NCBI RefSeq assembly: GCF_000308675.1 | Contig: NZ_BAGE01000038.1 | Coordinates: forward strand, 208,005 to 272,004 | Direction: 5' to 3' | Origin: Nocardia paucivorans NBRC 100373 | Lineage (GTDB): Bacteria > Actinomycetota > Actinomycetes > Mycobacteriales > Mycobacteriaceae | DNA length: 64,000 bases | Part shown: positions 16,380 through 25,405 of the stretch, one piece after another | Position numbering within the stretch: the stretch's first letter is position 1 | Layout of the letters: each line of letters begins with the position of its first letter | Notes under the pieces: generated by a model | Databases searched by the model: none | The model's input: only the letters and a program-made list of their open reading frames with translations | Told to the model about the DNA's origin: nothing | Made by a program: the position numbers and the translations under genes

Positions 16380-18161
16380 CTACGAGGTCGGGACGGCCTG
16401 GTCGACCAGGCGCGCTTCGATGGCCTCGATGATGCGGGGACGGAGTTCGGCGGGGCGAATGATGGCGTCGACCGAACCGACCTCCACCGCGCGCTGGATA
16501 TTGTGTACGCGGTCGAATTCCGCGGCCACCTCGCCCAGCTTCTCCGCACGGACCGACGAGCGGGTCTCGTCGAGTTCCGCGGTCAGGGCCGCCCGGTCGG
16601 TGCCGGTCGCGCTCGCGGCGCGCGCCTCCAGTTCCCGCACCCGCGGGTCGGCCGCGGTCCGCCGGTTGACCTCACCGGCGAACACCACCGCGGCGGCCGG
16701 GGCGCCACCGAGCACCGAGGCGAACGAACCCTCCAGCGCGAGCACGGTCATATTCGGGTTCAGCGCCTTCGAGAACACCACGAACGCGCCGCCGTGGTAC
16801 CGGGAGATCACGCAGAACACGATGGGGCCGCGGAAGTTCACGATGGCCCGACCGATTTCCGCGCCGTACTCCAACTGCAGTTTCCGCATCGACTCCGGCG
16901 AGCCGTCGAAACCGGACAGGTTCGCCAGGACGACCAGCGGTCGGTTGCCGCTGGCCGCGTTGATCGCCCGCGCGGCTTTCTTCGACGACAACGGGAACAA
17001 GGTGCCCGCCGTGTAGGTGTCGGGGCCGTCGCTGGCCGTGAAACCGCGCCGCGGCACACTGTGGGACTCGATCCCCAGCAGGCACACCGGGATACCGCCG
17101 AGCCGAGCGTCCTGCACCACCGCGGTATCCGCGTCTGCCATACCCGCCCAGCGTTCCAGCACCGGGTGGTCCTGGTCGGCGAGGGCGCGCATCACGGTCC
17201 GAATATCGAAGGGCTTCTTGCGGTCCGGGTTGGCGGTGGTGGAGAAGATCTCGCCGACGGTGGTGAAATCGCTGTCCGCCGAGACATGTGGGAAATCGGA
17301 GATATCGCGGTTCACCGGGTCGCTGGTGCGCGACCGGCGCGGTGCCTGCTCACCGGGCGCCACGTAGGTGTGCTCGTAGTGCGCCATCAGCACATCCCGG
17401 GCGGCGGTCAGGTTCGGTGCCCAGTACTGCGCCTGCCCGTTCGGGCCCATCACCCGGTCGTAGCCGCCGATACCGAAGTTGTCCTCGGCCGAGACGCCGC
17501 CGGAGAAGTCCAGCGACTGCTTACCGGTGAGCACCATGGCCGAATCCGGGGTCATCACCAGGATGCCCTTGGTGTGCATGAGCATCGTCGCCTCGGCGTT
17601 CCAGTACGGCTGCGCCCCGACATTGATGCCCGCGACGACGATATTGATCTCGCCGCCGTCCTGAGTGAACTCCACGATCCGCTTGAGCGCGGCGGCCACC
17701 CAGTCCATGTTCTCGGTACCGGAGGTCATCGAGATCCGGGCACCGGAGGACAGCGCGTACCACTCCAGCGGGACCTGCATCCGCTCGGCGAGGTCCAGGG
17801 CGGCGATCACCCGACGGCACTCCGGCTCCGACAGCGCGCCCAGCGATTTGGTCGGATCGCCGAGCAACACCACCCGGGTGATGCCCTCCGGATGCTGCGG
17901 GGTGGGCGTGGTGACCACACCGGCGACGATCGCCGCCGTATTGTGCCCCTTTGGGCGGTCGACCGGCACCAGAACGTGATCGGCGTCGAGGTCGTATTCG
18001 GCGAACTCGCCGAGCAGACCGGTGAGTTCGTACGGGTAGACGGTATTGCGGCTCGCGGCGCGCAGCACCTTCTGCCGGTACTCGTCCAGCGGCTCGATCG
18101 GATCGGCGCTGCGTTCCCCGATGGTGATGGTTGTGCCGGTGGCCTCGAATCCGATCCGCAC
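16380..18161 (-). CDS. Acyl-CoA carboxylase carboxyltransferase segment (C-terminal part of a split giant carboxylase)
   Basis: Carries both lobes of a crotonase-fold carboxyltransferase of the eukaryotic acetyl-CoA carboxylase type, which moves CO2 from biotin to an acyl-CoA. Typical landmarks: K-V-L-R-A-A-S-R-N-T-V-Y-P-Y-E-L near residue 32, M-V-L-T-G-K-Q-S-L-D-F, D-N-F-G-I-G-G-Y-D-R-V-M-G, and A-N-L-S-G-F-D-G-S near residue 440. It is in the same reading frame as the upstream biotin carboxylase gene, separated by one TAG and nine codons. The GTG at 18161 has no convincing ribosome site. Orthologues are recalled as one polypeptide of about 1,830 aa, and the sum here (1,826 codons) fits. This may therefore be a recently split gene, a readthrough product or a sequence error. 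Confidence 0.85.
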   Translation of the reverse strand: MRIGFEATGTTITIGERSADPIEPLDEYRQKVLRAASRNTVYPYELTGLLGEFAEYDLDADHVLVPVDRPKGHNTAAIVAGVVTTPTPQHPEGITRVVLLGDPTKSLGALSEPECRRVIAALDLAERMQVPLEWYALSSGARISMTSGTENMDWVAAALKRIVEFTQDGGEINIVVAGINVGAQPYWNAEATMLMHTKGILVMTPDSAMVLTGKQSLDFSGGVSAEDNFGIGGYDRVMGPNGQAQYWAPNLTAARDVLMAHYEHTYVAPGEQAPRRSRTSDPVNRDISDFPHVSADSDFTTVGEIFSTTANPDRKKPFDIRTVMRALADQDHPVLERWAGMADADTAVVQDARLGGIPVCLLGIESHSVPRRGFTASDGPDTYTAGTLFPLSSKKAARAINAASGNRPLVVLANLSGFDGSPESMRKLQLEYGAEIGRAIVNFRGPIVFCVISRYHGGAFVVFSKALNPNMTVLALEGSFASVLGGAPAAAVVFAGEVNRRTAADPRVRELEARAASATGTDRAALTAELDETRSSVRAEKLGEVAAEFDRVHNIQRAVEVGSVDAIIRPAELRPRIIEAIEARLVDQAVPTS

Positions 18162-18188
18162 CGCGCGTTTGACCAGCTCACCGGTCCG

Positions 18189-21100
18189 CTAGGAGCGGTG
18201 CCGGGCGATGATCAGGATCTCCTCCAGACCGGCGCCCGCGGTGACCGGCTCGATGCGTTCGACAATGGTGTCGAACTCCGCCCGGGTGAGTTCGACCGGC
18301 GGCCAGATGTACATCACGATGCGGTTCGTCTGGTACCGCGCGGCGGCCGAACGCAGCGACCGCGCCCGACGAATCGAATCCAGGCAGGCGGCGATGGTGT
18401 TCTCCGCCGTCGGCAGCGAGAGCAACCGGCCGTCGTGGTCGCGCAAGGCGGTCAGGTCACGTACCTGCGTGAACGCGACGAGACGCTCGTCGGCCGGGTT
18501 CTCCTTCGCCACGCAACGGAAGAGGTAGACCTCCTCGTCCGAGGACGGCTGCCGGGTGAGGTCGAACTTGTGCAGCCGCTCGATCTGCATCCGCTGCGCG
18601 ATGTACGGATGCAGGCCGCGGATCAGCCGTTCCTCGGTCATCCCGGTGGCCGACGGACGGAAGGTGAAGTGGTTGTGCATCACCGCACCGTTGCTTCCGG
18701 CCACCGTGGTGGTGATCCGGTGTACCTGGTTCGGCATGCGGCGCGCGGCGAGTACCTCCTGCAGCGCGGCGGCCATCGCGTCGAAGTCCTCGGGCTGCTT
18801 CTCCCAGCTCAGGTAGATATCGGCCTCGATGGACGCGGCGCCGCCGGTCAACTCGGCCAGACCGCGCAACGCGGTATCGAGGGCGTCGAACCGGACCGCG
18901 ACCGAGACCAGGCTCGTGCCCTTGCGTTCGGCGATCACGAAGGTGCAACCGGCCGACTGCTCGGTGCGGACGTTGCTGAGTCCCTTGTTGCCGTAGTAGC
19001 GGCGGGTCAACACCTCCAGCATGACGGTGTTGTCCGCGCTGCCGCGGACCAGGCGCTGACCGAGCAACCGCACCAGCGGCTCGGTGCTGCGCACCATCTC
19101 GGCGATACGGTCGGCGCGGTCGGGGCTGTCCGGGTGCGCGTCCAGATGCCGCAGGTGCCGACGAACGGTGGTGTACACCTCGGCACGATTACGCCGCAGC
19201 AGCGGCTGACCGTACCAGGCGTACACCAGGCCGCGGGCGAGGTCGGCGATCACCGGGAAACGCACCTGCGTCGCGCCGATCAGCCGCTCCAGGGCCAGAC
19301 CCACGGGCTCCCGCAACGCCCGCTCCGGCATCGGCTCCTGCAGCCATTCGCGCAGCAGGGTGGTGATGACCTCGACGGTGTCGGTCGGCCGCTGCTGGGC
19401 GAGGAAGATCCGGAAGACCGCGGCCTCGAGGGCGGGGGTGCGGTCCAGCTCGGTCACCCCGTAGTACCCGAGCGCCTTGGCGAGCTTGGTCTGATACGCC
19501 TCCGGCAGCCCGGCCCGTTCGACATCGAGGCTGCGCATGTAGGTGTGGAAGTATTCGCGGGCGCTGTGCACATGGCTCTGGCCGCTGCCGTCCTCGTCCC
19601 AGGGACGGTTGTGGCTCAGCTCGGCGAGATCGGCGAACACCTGGAAGAGTTCGACTTCCTCGGCCAGCGGCCTGCGATTGTCCGCCACGGCCTCCCGGCG
19701 GGCGGCGAGGTAGTCGCCGAGAACCCGGCGGTCGTCGTGCGGGTCGACGTCGAAGCCGAGCAGCAGACTGCGCAGGTCCTGCAGGCCGCGGTCCACTCGT
19801 TCGTGCGGCCGCGAGGGGGCGGGTTCGGCCGGCAGATCCAGCTCCACCGTCTCCACGGCCGCATTGTCGGCCTCGGCGCCCTCCTCGGCGAGCGGCTCCA
19901 GCCGCAGCAGCGGTGCGCCGGTCTCCACCTGGGTGCCGACGGAAACCGCGCATTCCTTCAACCGGGCACGGAACGGTGCACGCAGCACCGTTTCCATCTT
20001 CATGCTCTCCAGCACCAGCACGGGCGCGCCGGCCTCCACCTCGGCGCCGACCTCCAGCGGGGTGGCGACGACAAGGGCCGGAGCGGGGGAGCGGACGACC
20101 CCGCCCTCGTCCCGGCTGATCCGGTGCGTCACCCCGTCGACGTCGACCAGGTGGATCGGTCCGTGTGTGCCGGTGGTGAGGCGGTACCGGGTGCCGTTGA
20201 CCACGGTCTGCCCGGTGTGGTGGTCGAAGCGTTCCAGATCGACATCGGCGGTGCGTAGCTCACCGCCCGCCTCGATGCCCACCCGGAATCGGTGCGCGCC
20301 CACACGGGCGACCCGGACCCGGTAGCCGACGCCGCGCAGTTTGAGGTCGTGCGGACGGCCGCTCTGATGCTGCACCTGCGGCCGGCCGCCGGCCGCCGTG
20401 GACAGCAGACGGTCCCGTTCGACCCGCTCTTCCTCCTCATAGGCGTCGATGGCGGCGGCGGCCACCGCGACGGCGGAGTGACGATGCGAGACGAGCCGGC
20501 CCTCACCGCGCACCCGGTCGATCCAGCCGGTGTCGGCGGTGGCGTCGATCACCTCGGGCTGGTCGAGCAGGTCGAGGACGAAGCTCTTGTTGGTCGCGCC
20601 GCCCTCGATGACCACGCGGGTCTGCACCATGGCGCGGCGCAACCGGCCCAGGGCCTCGTCGCGGTTGCGGCCGTAGGCGATGATCTTGGCGATCATGGAG
20701 TCGAAGTCGGCGGGGATGGTGTCGCCTTCGCTGACGCCGGTATCGACGCGGATACCGGGCCCGGCGGGCAGATCCAGGCGCACGATGCGGCCCGGGGCGG
20801 GCGCGAAATCGCGATCCGGGTCCTCGGCGTTGAGCCGCGCCTCGATGGCATGGCCGCGTTCGACCGGGGGCTCCCCTTCGAGTCGACCGCCGGAGGCCAC
20901 GTGCAACTGCGCCCGGACCAGGTCGAAACCGGTGGTGGCCTCGGTGATCGGGTGCTCGACCTGCAGTCGGGTGTTGACCTCGAGGAATGCGAACAACTGT
21001 TCACCGGGGTGGTAGAGGAATTCGACGGTCGCCGCACCGCGGTATCCGACCGCGACCGCCAACCGTTCGGCCGAGGCCTTGAGGTCGGCGGTCTGTTCCG

Positions 21101-21860
21101 GGCTCAATACCGGCGACGCCGATTCCTCGATGATCTTCTGATTGCGCCGCTGCACCGAACAGTCGCGCACACCGAGCGCCCATGCGGTGCCCTGACCGTC
21201 CGCGATCACCTGCACCTCGACATGGCGGGCCCCGGTGACCAGCCGCTCCAGGAAGACGACGCCGCTGCCGAAGGCCCGCGCGGCTTCCTGTCGGGTGCGT
21301 TCGTAGGCGTCGACCAGTTCGGCCTCATTGGTGATCACCCGGATACCGCGGCCACCGCCACCCGCGGTCGCCTTGAGCATCAGCGGGTAGCCGATTTCGG
21401 TCGCGGCGGCCAGAGCGGCGTCGACGGATTCGACCGCCCCCCGGCTCCAGGGCGCCACCGGAACGCCGACCTCCTCGGCGATGAGCTTGGCGCCGATCTT
21501 GTCGCCGAGTTTGCGCATGGCCTCGGGGCTCGGGCCGATGAAGGTGACCCCGATCTGCTCGCACAGCTCCGCGAACGCCGGATCCTCCGCGACGAACCCC
21601 CATCCCACCCAGGCGGCATCGGCTCCGGTGGTCACCAAGACGCGCTCGAGCGCCTTCAGGTCCAGGTAGGGGCGCGCGGACGCCGGACCGAGATCGTAGG
21701 CGATATCGGCTTCCCGCACGAATGTCGCGTTCCGGTCCACATCGGTGTACAGCGCGACGGTTTCGATGGGTTGCGCGGTCTCCGCCGCCAAATCCCGGAC
21801 AGCGTGGATAAGGCGCATTGCCGCCTCTCCCCGGTTCACGATCGCGATGCGATTGAACAC
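18189..21860 (-). CDS. Biotin carboxylase / biotin carrier / central-domain segment of a giant acyl-CoA carboxylase
   Basis: Residues 1-455 are an ATP-grasp biotin carboxylase (F-N-R-I-A-I-V-N-R-G-E-A-A, A-T-A-G-G-G-G-R-G-I and E-V-N-T-R-L-Q-V-E-H-P). Residues 585-665 are a biotin carrier domain with E-S-M-K-M, the biotinylated Lys being 621. Residues 690-1223 resemble the central region of eukaryotic acetyl-CoA carboxylase, unusual in bacteria. The GTG at 21860 is chosen because the protein then begins at the family start and has AAGGGAG upstream. It ends in a TAG that lies in frame with the carboxyltransferase gene that follows. It probably carboxylates acyl-CoAs for lipid synthesis; the substrate is unknown. 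Confidence 0.87.
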   Translation of the reverse strand: MFNRIAIVNRGEAAMRLIHAVRDLAAETAQPIETVALYTDVDRNATFVREADIAYDLGPASARPYLDLKALERVLVTTGADAAWVGWGFVAEDPAFAELCEQIGVTFIGPSPEAMRKLGDKIGAKLIAEEVGVPVAPWSRGAVESVDAALAAATEIGYPLMLKATAGGGGRGIRVITNEAELVDAYERTRQEAARAFGSGVVFLERLVTGARHVEVQVIADGQGTAWALGVRDCSVQRRNQKIIEESASPVLSPEQTADLKASAERLAVAVGYRGAATVEFLYHPGEQLFAFLEVNTRLQVEHPITEATTGFDLVRAQLHVASGGRLEGEPPVERGHAIEARLNAEDPDRDFAPAPGRIVRLDLPAGPGIRVDTGVSEGDTIPADFDSMIAKIIAYGRNRDEALGRLRRAMVQTRVVIEGGATNKSFVLDLLDQPEVIDATADTGWIDRVRGEGRLVSHRHSAVAVAAAAIDAYEEEERVERDRLLSTAAGGRPQVQHQSGRPHDLKLRGVGYRVRVARVGAHRFRVGIEAGGELRTADVDLERFDHHTGQTVVNGTRYRLTTGTHGPIHLVDVDGVTHRISRDEGGVVRSPAPALVVATPLEVGAEVEAGAPVLVLESMKMETVLRAPFRARLKECAVSVGTQVETGAPLLRLEPLAEEGAEADNAAVETVELDLPAEPAPSRPHERVDRGLQDLRSLLLGFDVDPHDDRRVLGDYLAARREAVADNRRPLAEEVELFQVFADLAELSHNRPWDEDGSGQSHVHSAREYFHTYMRSLDVERAGLPEAYQTKLAKALGYYGVTELDRTPALEAAVFRIFLAQQRPTDTVEVITTLLREWLQEPMPERALREPVGLALERLIGATQVRFPVIADLARGLVYAWYGQPLLRRNRAEVYTTVRRHLRHLDAHPDSPDRADRIAEMVRSTEPLVRLLGQRLVRGSADNTVMLEVLTRRYYGNKGLSNVRTEQSAGCTFVIAERKGTSLVSVAVRFDALDTALRGLAELTGGAASIEADIYLSWEKQPEDFDAMAAALQEVLAARRMPNQVHRITTTVAGSNGAVMHNHFTFRPSATGMTEERLIRGLHPYIAQRMQIERLHKFDLTRQPSSDEEVYLFRCVAKENPADERLVAFTQVRDLTALRDHDGRLLSLPTAENTIAACLDSIRRARSLRSAAARYQTNRIVMYIWPPVELTRAEFDTIVERIEPVTAGAGLEEILIIARHRS

Positions 21861-22343
21861 TCGCCTGGCTCCCTTCCTCTCCAATGCGCCGGCCCGTTCT
21901 ACGGGCGAGCCGATCGCGGCTCTGCGTAGTGTGCACCTCGAACCCGGATAAATGCACGGCACGCGGGTACTACTCGCCCGTATACCTCATCGGATCATCT
22001 GCTGCCGAGGGGTACCGATTGATCGTGGCATGGGGGTGGTGGTGTTATCGGCGCAGGTCCGACCTCATGCCGGGGCGCGTTGCCGGAGTTTGCCGGGACA
22101 GTGGCCCACCATTGCCGGTTTCGGACGGTCGTACGCCGTGTCGGACGATCCGAGCCGATCGGCGAAGTGGGCGTCACCTCGACGAATACCGAGGCGCATC
22201 GGCTCGTCGACCCTCTCGGTCGAGGAAGCGGCCGAACCACGCGGGTCCGGGCGCGGCCGGTGTTCGTCCGCCGAACGGTGCGCTCCGGCGAATTACCGCG
22301 ACGAGACGACCACGGCAGCGAGGGCGGACACGAGGTGCGGTGC
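21861..22343. other. Divergent intergenic region without a supported gene
   Basis: About 480 nt between the carboxylase gene (minus) and the toxin-antitoxin-like pair (plus). It must hold the carboxylase promoter and leader. Several short open frames exist but none has a family-like sequence or good ribosome site. I see no repeats or RNA gene. Confidence 0.5.
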
Positions 22344-22380
22344 CGTCGGGTACCACCAACGTGGTACCCGACGATAGAAT
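22344..22380 (+). promoter_or_regulatory. Operator palindrome and -10 element of the toxin-antitoxin-like operon
   Basis: A perfect inverted repeat with 13-bp arms (CGTCGGGTACCAC at 22344-22356, complement at 22361-22373) and a 4-nt centre is followed directly by TAGAAT (22375-22380), a good -10 match. Transcription would start about 22387, at or next to the GTG start (22388), so the mRNA would be leaderless. The palindrome would cover the -35 region, as expected for autorepression by the antitoxin. Confidence 0.6.
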
Positions 22381-22387
22381 CGAGTGT

Positions 22388-22672
22388 GTGACCTATGAGT
22401 GGTGGTTCGGCGCCTTCACGGTCCTGGCGATGGCGGGGATCGAGCGACACGAGGTGATCGAGGTGCTCTACGCCGACCGCCGATGGCCGCGGCGCGCCGT
22501 CGACCCGGTGACCGGATTGACGGCATTGACCATCTGGGCCCGGACGGGCGACGGACGACCACTCATCGTGACACTTCGACCGCGAGACCACTTCGAGCAT
22601 CAGATCGTCGCGGCTCGGCAGATGACCCCGGAGCAACTCGAAGAATTCGTCGCATGGGAGAAGACACAATGA
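22388..22672 (+). CDS. Putative toxin of a type II toxin-antitoxin pair (BrnT/RelE-like)
   Basis: A 94-aa protein, basic and strand-rich in its second half (T-A-L-T-I-W-A-R-T, R-P-L-I-V-T-L-R-P) and ending I-V-A-A-R-Q-M-T-P-E-Q-L-E-E-F. The ending is similar in layout to BrnT-type ribonuclease toxins (I-I-S-A-R-x-x-T-x-x-E). It lies immediately upstream of, and overlaps by 4 nt (ATGA), a ribbon-helix-helix protein. Small size, toxin-first order, overlap and an upstream palindrome all fit a type II module. The catalytic residues cannot be assigned with confidence, and it could also be an uncharacterised DUF protein. The GTG start appears to be leaderless. Confidence 0.6.
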   Translation: MTYEWWFGAFTVLAMAGIERHEVIEVLYADRRWPRRAVDPVTGLTALTIWARTGDGRPLIVTLRPRDHFEHQIVAARQMTPEQLEEFVAWEKTQ

Positions 22673-22974
22673 GTGACCGATGGCCCGAGACCCCGGAGGA
22701 CATGGCGGCCTTCGCCGCGCGTCTGGAATACACGGACGACCAGGTCGAGCTACCGCCGACACCCGGACCCACCGGCGTGATGGTGTCCCGGTCGGTGAAG
22801 ATGCCGGCCGAGTTGGACAAGCGGCTCGAGACCGCCGCCGCCGATCGTGGTATCACGAAGTCGATGCTGATCCGCCAGCTGCTCGAGACCGGCCTGGTGA
22901 CCTTGGAGCACGACCATCCGATATCCCTGACCGACGCCATCCGGGCACTGGCCGGTTTGCGAAGAACCGCCTGA
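22669..22974 (+). CDS. Putative ribbon-helix-helix antitoxin
   Basis: A 101-aa protein with an acidic, disordered N-terminal 35 residues followed by a ribbon-helix-helix DNA-binding domain: a strand M-V-S-R-S-V-K-M-P, then helices E-L-D-K-R-L-E-T-A-A and T-K-S-M-L-I-R-Q-L-L-E. The N-terminal region would be the toxin-neutralising part. This layout is reversed from CopG-like antitoxins, in which the toxin-binding tail is C-terminal. It would bind the 22344-22373 palindrome and repress its own operon. The partner assignment rests on adjacency and overlap. Confidence 0.68.
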   Translation: MSDRWPETPEDMAAFAARLEYTDDQVELPPTPGPTGVMVSRSVKMPAELDKRLETAAADRGITKSMLIRQLLETGLVTLEHDHPISLTDAIRALAGLRRTA

Positions 22975-23147
22975 CACCGGATACCGCGGTGGCCGCATCG
23001 GTCGGTGTCGAGGGCCGGTGGCCGCTCGCATCCGCGGCGCGCTCGAATTCGCGGCGACCCGAGGCATGGCGAGGCCGAAATGGCGTGACAACTCGGTAGA
23101 GTGACCCCGTCTGCCAACGCCGTCACACACACGGAATTCGGATCACC

Positions 23148-24455
23148 ATGAAATTCGGGCGACGTACATTCTTGTGCGGTGCGGGTATTGCCGGTGCCGC
23201 CCTCCTGGCGTCGACCCCGAGCGGGTGCGGTAACAGCGACGACGCGTTGACCTTCTTTTTCCAGGCCAATCCGGACGAGGCCGAGGGGCGGGCGCGGGTC
23301 ATCGACGAGTTCACTCGCAGATATCCGGATATCGAGGTCCGGGCGGTGTTGTCGGGACCGGATCCGATGCAGCAGATGCTGACCTTCTGCGCGGGAGGAA
23401 AATGCCCGGACGTACTGATGGCCTGGGAGCAGACCTATGCATCACTGGCCGATCGTGGGGCGCTGCTCGATTTGCGCACGATGCTCGACCGGGACCGGGG
23501 TTTCGCCGAGGAGCTGGAAACCGAGAGTATCCCGGCGCTCTATGAAACATTCACCCTCGACGGGAAGCAGTACGCCCTCCCGGAACAGTGGTCGGGAAAT
23601 TTTCTCTTCTACAACAGGGAAATATTCGCCGAAGCCGGGATCGCACCGCCTCGACGATGGGATGCGGCGTGGAGTTTCGCCGATTTCCTCGATATCACCA
23701 GGACTCTCACCGAACGTGACCGGACGGGTGCGGTGACCCGGTGGGGGTTCGTCGATACATGGGTTCCGTACTATTCGGCAGGATTGTTCGGTATGAACAA
23801 CGGCGTCGAATGGGCGAGTCCGCGAGCCCGTCCGGATCACTGCAATTTCGCCGATCCTGCATTCGTCGAAGGTGTGCAATTCTACGCGGATCTGGCCAAT
23901 GAACATCGGGTGGCACCGACCCCGACCGACCAGCAGTCCATCTCGACCATGGAGCTGTTCGCCCGGGGCGGGGCGGCGCTCGCCCTGGGCGGACACTGGC
24001 GGTACCGAACGTTCGCCGATACCGATGGCCTCGACTTCGACGTAACGGCTCTGCCGGCCGGACCGAAAAGCCATGGGGCACGGTCGAATATCGGCACCAC
24101 CGGCCTTGCCATCGCGGCCGACAGCCCACGGCGGGAACAGGCCTGGGAATTCGTGAAGTTCGCCGCCGGACCGATCGGACAGGCCGTCATCGCCGAAACC
24201 GGTCTTTTCGTCCCGGTGCTGAAGTCGGCGGTGAACTCGCCCGGATTCGCCGCGGCGCATCCGGGAATGGAAAATCTCGCGATACTCACCGAGGGACCGG
24301 CGTATTCGGCTCCGCTGCCGGTCACACCCGTGTGGCCGCGAATCGATGCCCTGATGGACCGTAACTTCGGGCCGGTGCTCCGCGGCGCCGCCGCGGCGGC
24401 GTCGTTGCGGGACAGTCTTGCCCACGACACGGACGAGGTGTTGCGCAATCAATGA
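23148..24455 (+). CDS. ABC transporter substrate-binding lipoprotein (sugar, family 1)
   Basis: An extracytoplasmic binding protein of the maltose/glycerol-3-phosphate type that captures a sugar for the two permeases downstream. The N-terminus M-K-F-G-R-R-T-F-L carries a twin-arginine motif, then a hydrophobic stretch and a Cys (T-P-S-G-C-G) that may be a non-ideal lipobox. Family landmarks include P-D-V-L-M-A-W-E-Q, W-S-G-N-F-L-F-Y-N-R-E-I-F-A-E-A-G-I-A-P-P, and Q-A-W-E-F-V-K-F-A-A-G near the end. At 435 aa it is the usual size. It overlaps the next gene by 4 nt. The exact sugar cannot be read from the sequence. Confidence 0.9.
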   Translation: MKFGRRTFLCGAGIAGAALLASTPSGCGNSDDALTFFFQANPDEAEGRARVIDEFTRRYPDIEVRAVLSGPDPMQQMLTFCAGGKCPDVLMAWEQTYASLADRGALLDLRTMLDRDRGFAEELETESIPALYETFTLDGKQYALPEQWSGNFLFYNREIFAEAGIAPPRRWDAAWSFADFLDITRTLTERDRTGAVTRWGFVDTWVPYYSAGLFGMNNGVEWASPRARPDHCNFADPAFVEGVQFYADLANEHRVAPTPTDQQSISTMELFARGGAALALGGHWRYRTFADTDGLDFDVTALPAGPKSHGARSNIGTTGLAIAADSPRREQAWEFVKFAAGPIGQAVIAETGLFVPVLKSAVNSPGFAAAHPGMENLAILTEGPAYSAPLPVTPVWPRIDALMDRNFGPVLRGAAAAASLRDSLAHDTDEVLRNQ

Positions 24456-25405
24456 TCGTCACCGGAGAACCACTCGTCGACGAACCCGCCGCACCGGAAT
24501 CGTCCGGTCCCCGAAACCGTTCCGCGCTCACGCGTCGGCAGGCCCACGCCGCACGACTTTTCATCACCCCGAACCTTCTCGCGGTGGCGTTGTTCATGGT
24601 TTTCCCTCTGGGGTTTTCGCTGTATCTGAGCTTCCGGCAGTGGGATCTGTTCGGCCCGGCGCAATTCGTCGGAACGGACAACTTCCGCCGATTGTTCACC
24701 GGAGATCCGCTTTTCTATATCGCGTTGCGCAACACCGTCGTCTTCACGCTGGGAACCCTGATACCGACCGTGGTGATCGGACTCGTGGTCGCCGCGACGC
24801 TGAACCGGCGGATCCGGGGGATCGGTGTTTTCCGGACCGTGCTGTTCCTGCCGTTGGCGGTGTCGAGCGTGGTGATGGCCGTGGTCTGGCGGTTCGTATT
24901 CGACACCGACAACGGGCTGCTCAACATCATGTTGGGGTGGCTCGGTATCGGTCCCGTTCCCTGGCTGGTCGAGCCACGATGGGCCATGGTTTCGCTGTGT
25001 CTGGTCGGTATCTGGCGAAGCGTTCCGTTCGCCACCGTCGTCCTGCTCGCCGCCATGCAGGGGGTGCCGGAGAACCTGTACGAAGCGGCGAAGATCGATG
25101 GGGCCGGGGCGATACGGCGTTTCTTCTCGATCACCCTTCCCCTGATCCGAGGCGCCCTGTCGTTCGTCCTCGTGGTCTCCGTGGTCGGCTCGGTGCAGGC
25201 ATTCGACCAGGTCTATGTCCTGACCGGCGGCCACGGTGGTCCCGAGACGGGAACATACGTCTTCGGCATCATGATCTTCCAGAACGCGTTCGCATTCGGT
25301 GATATCGGCTACGCGTCCGCCCTCGCCTGGGTGATCTTCGTGATTCTGTTGGCTCTGACCGTCGCGCAACTGCGGTTCGCGCGCGAGAACTCCTCGCAGG
25401 GATGA
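24452..25405 (+). CDS. ABC sugar transporter permease, MalF/UgpA type
   Basis: The first transmembrane subunit of the importer, 317 aa with six predicted helices after a cytoplasmic N-terminal tail. The EAA loop that contacts the ATPase is present as Y-E-A-A-K-I-D-G-A-G-A-I-R-R-F-F. N-terminal landmarks such as F-P-L-G-F-S-L-Y-L-S-F and F-V-G-T-D-N-F match the MalF/UgpA branch. It is coupled to its neighbours by 4-nt overlaps on both sides, so binding protein and permeases form one operon. Confidence 0.93.
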   Translation: MIVTGEPLVDEPAAPESSGPRNRSALTRRQAHAARLFITPNLLAVALFMVFPLGFSLYLSFRQWDLFGPAQFVGTDNFRRLFTGDPLFYIALRNTVVFTLGTLIPTVVIGLVVAATLNRRIRGIGVFRTVLFLPLAVSSVVMAVVWRFVFDTDNGLLNIMLGWLGIGPVPWLVEPRWAMVSLCLVGIWRSVPFATVVLLAAMQGVPENLYEAAKIDGAGAIRRFFSITLPLIRGALSFVLVVSVVGSVQAFDQVYVLTGGHGGPETGTYVFGIMIFQNAFAFGDIGYASALAWVIFVILLALTVAQLRFARENSSQG

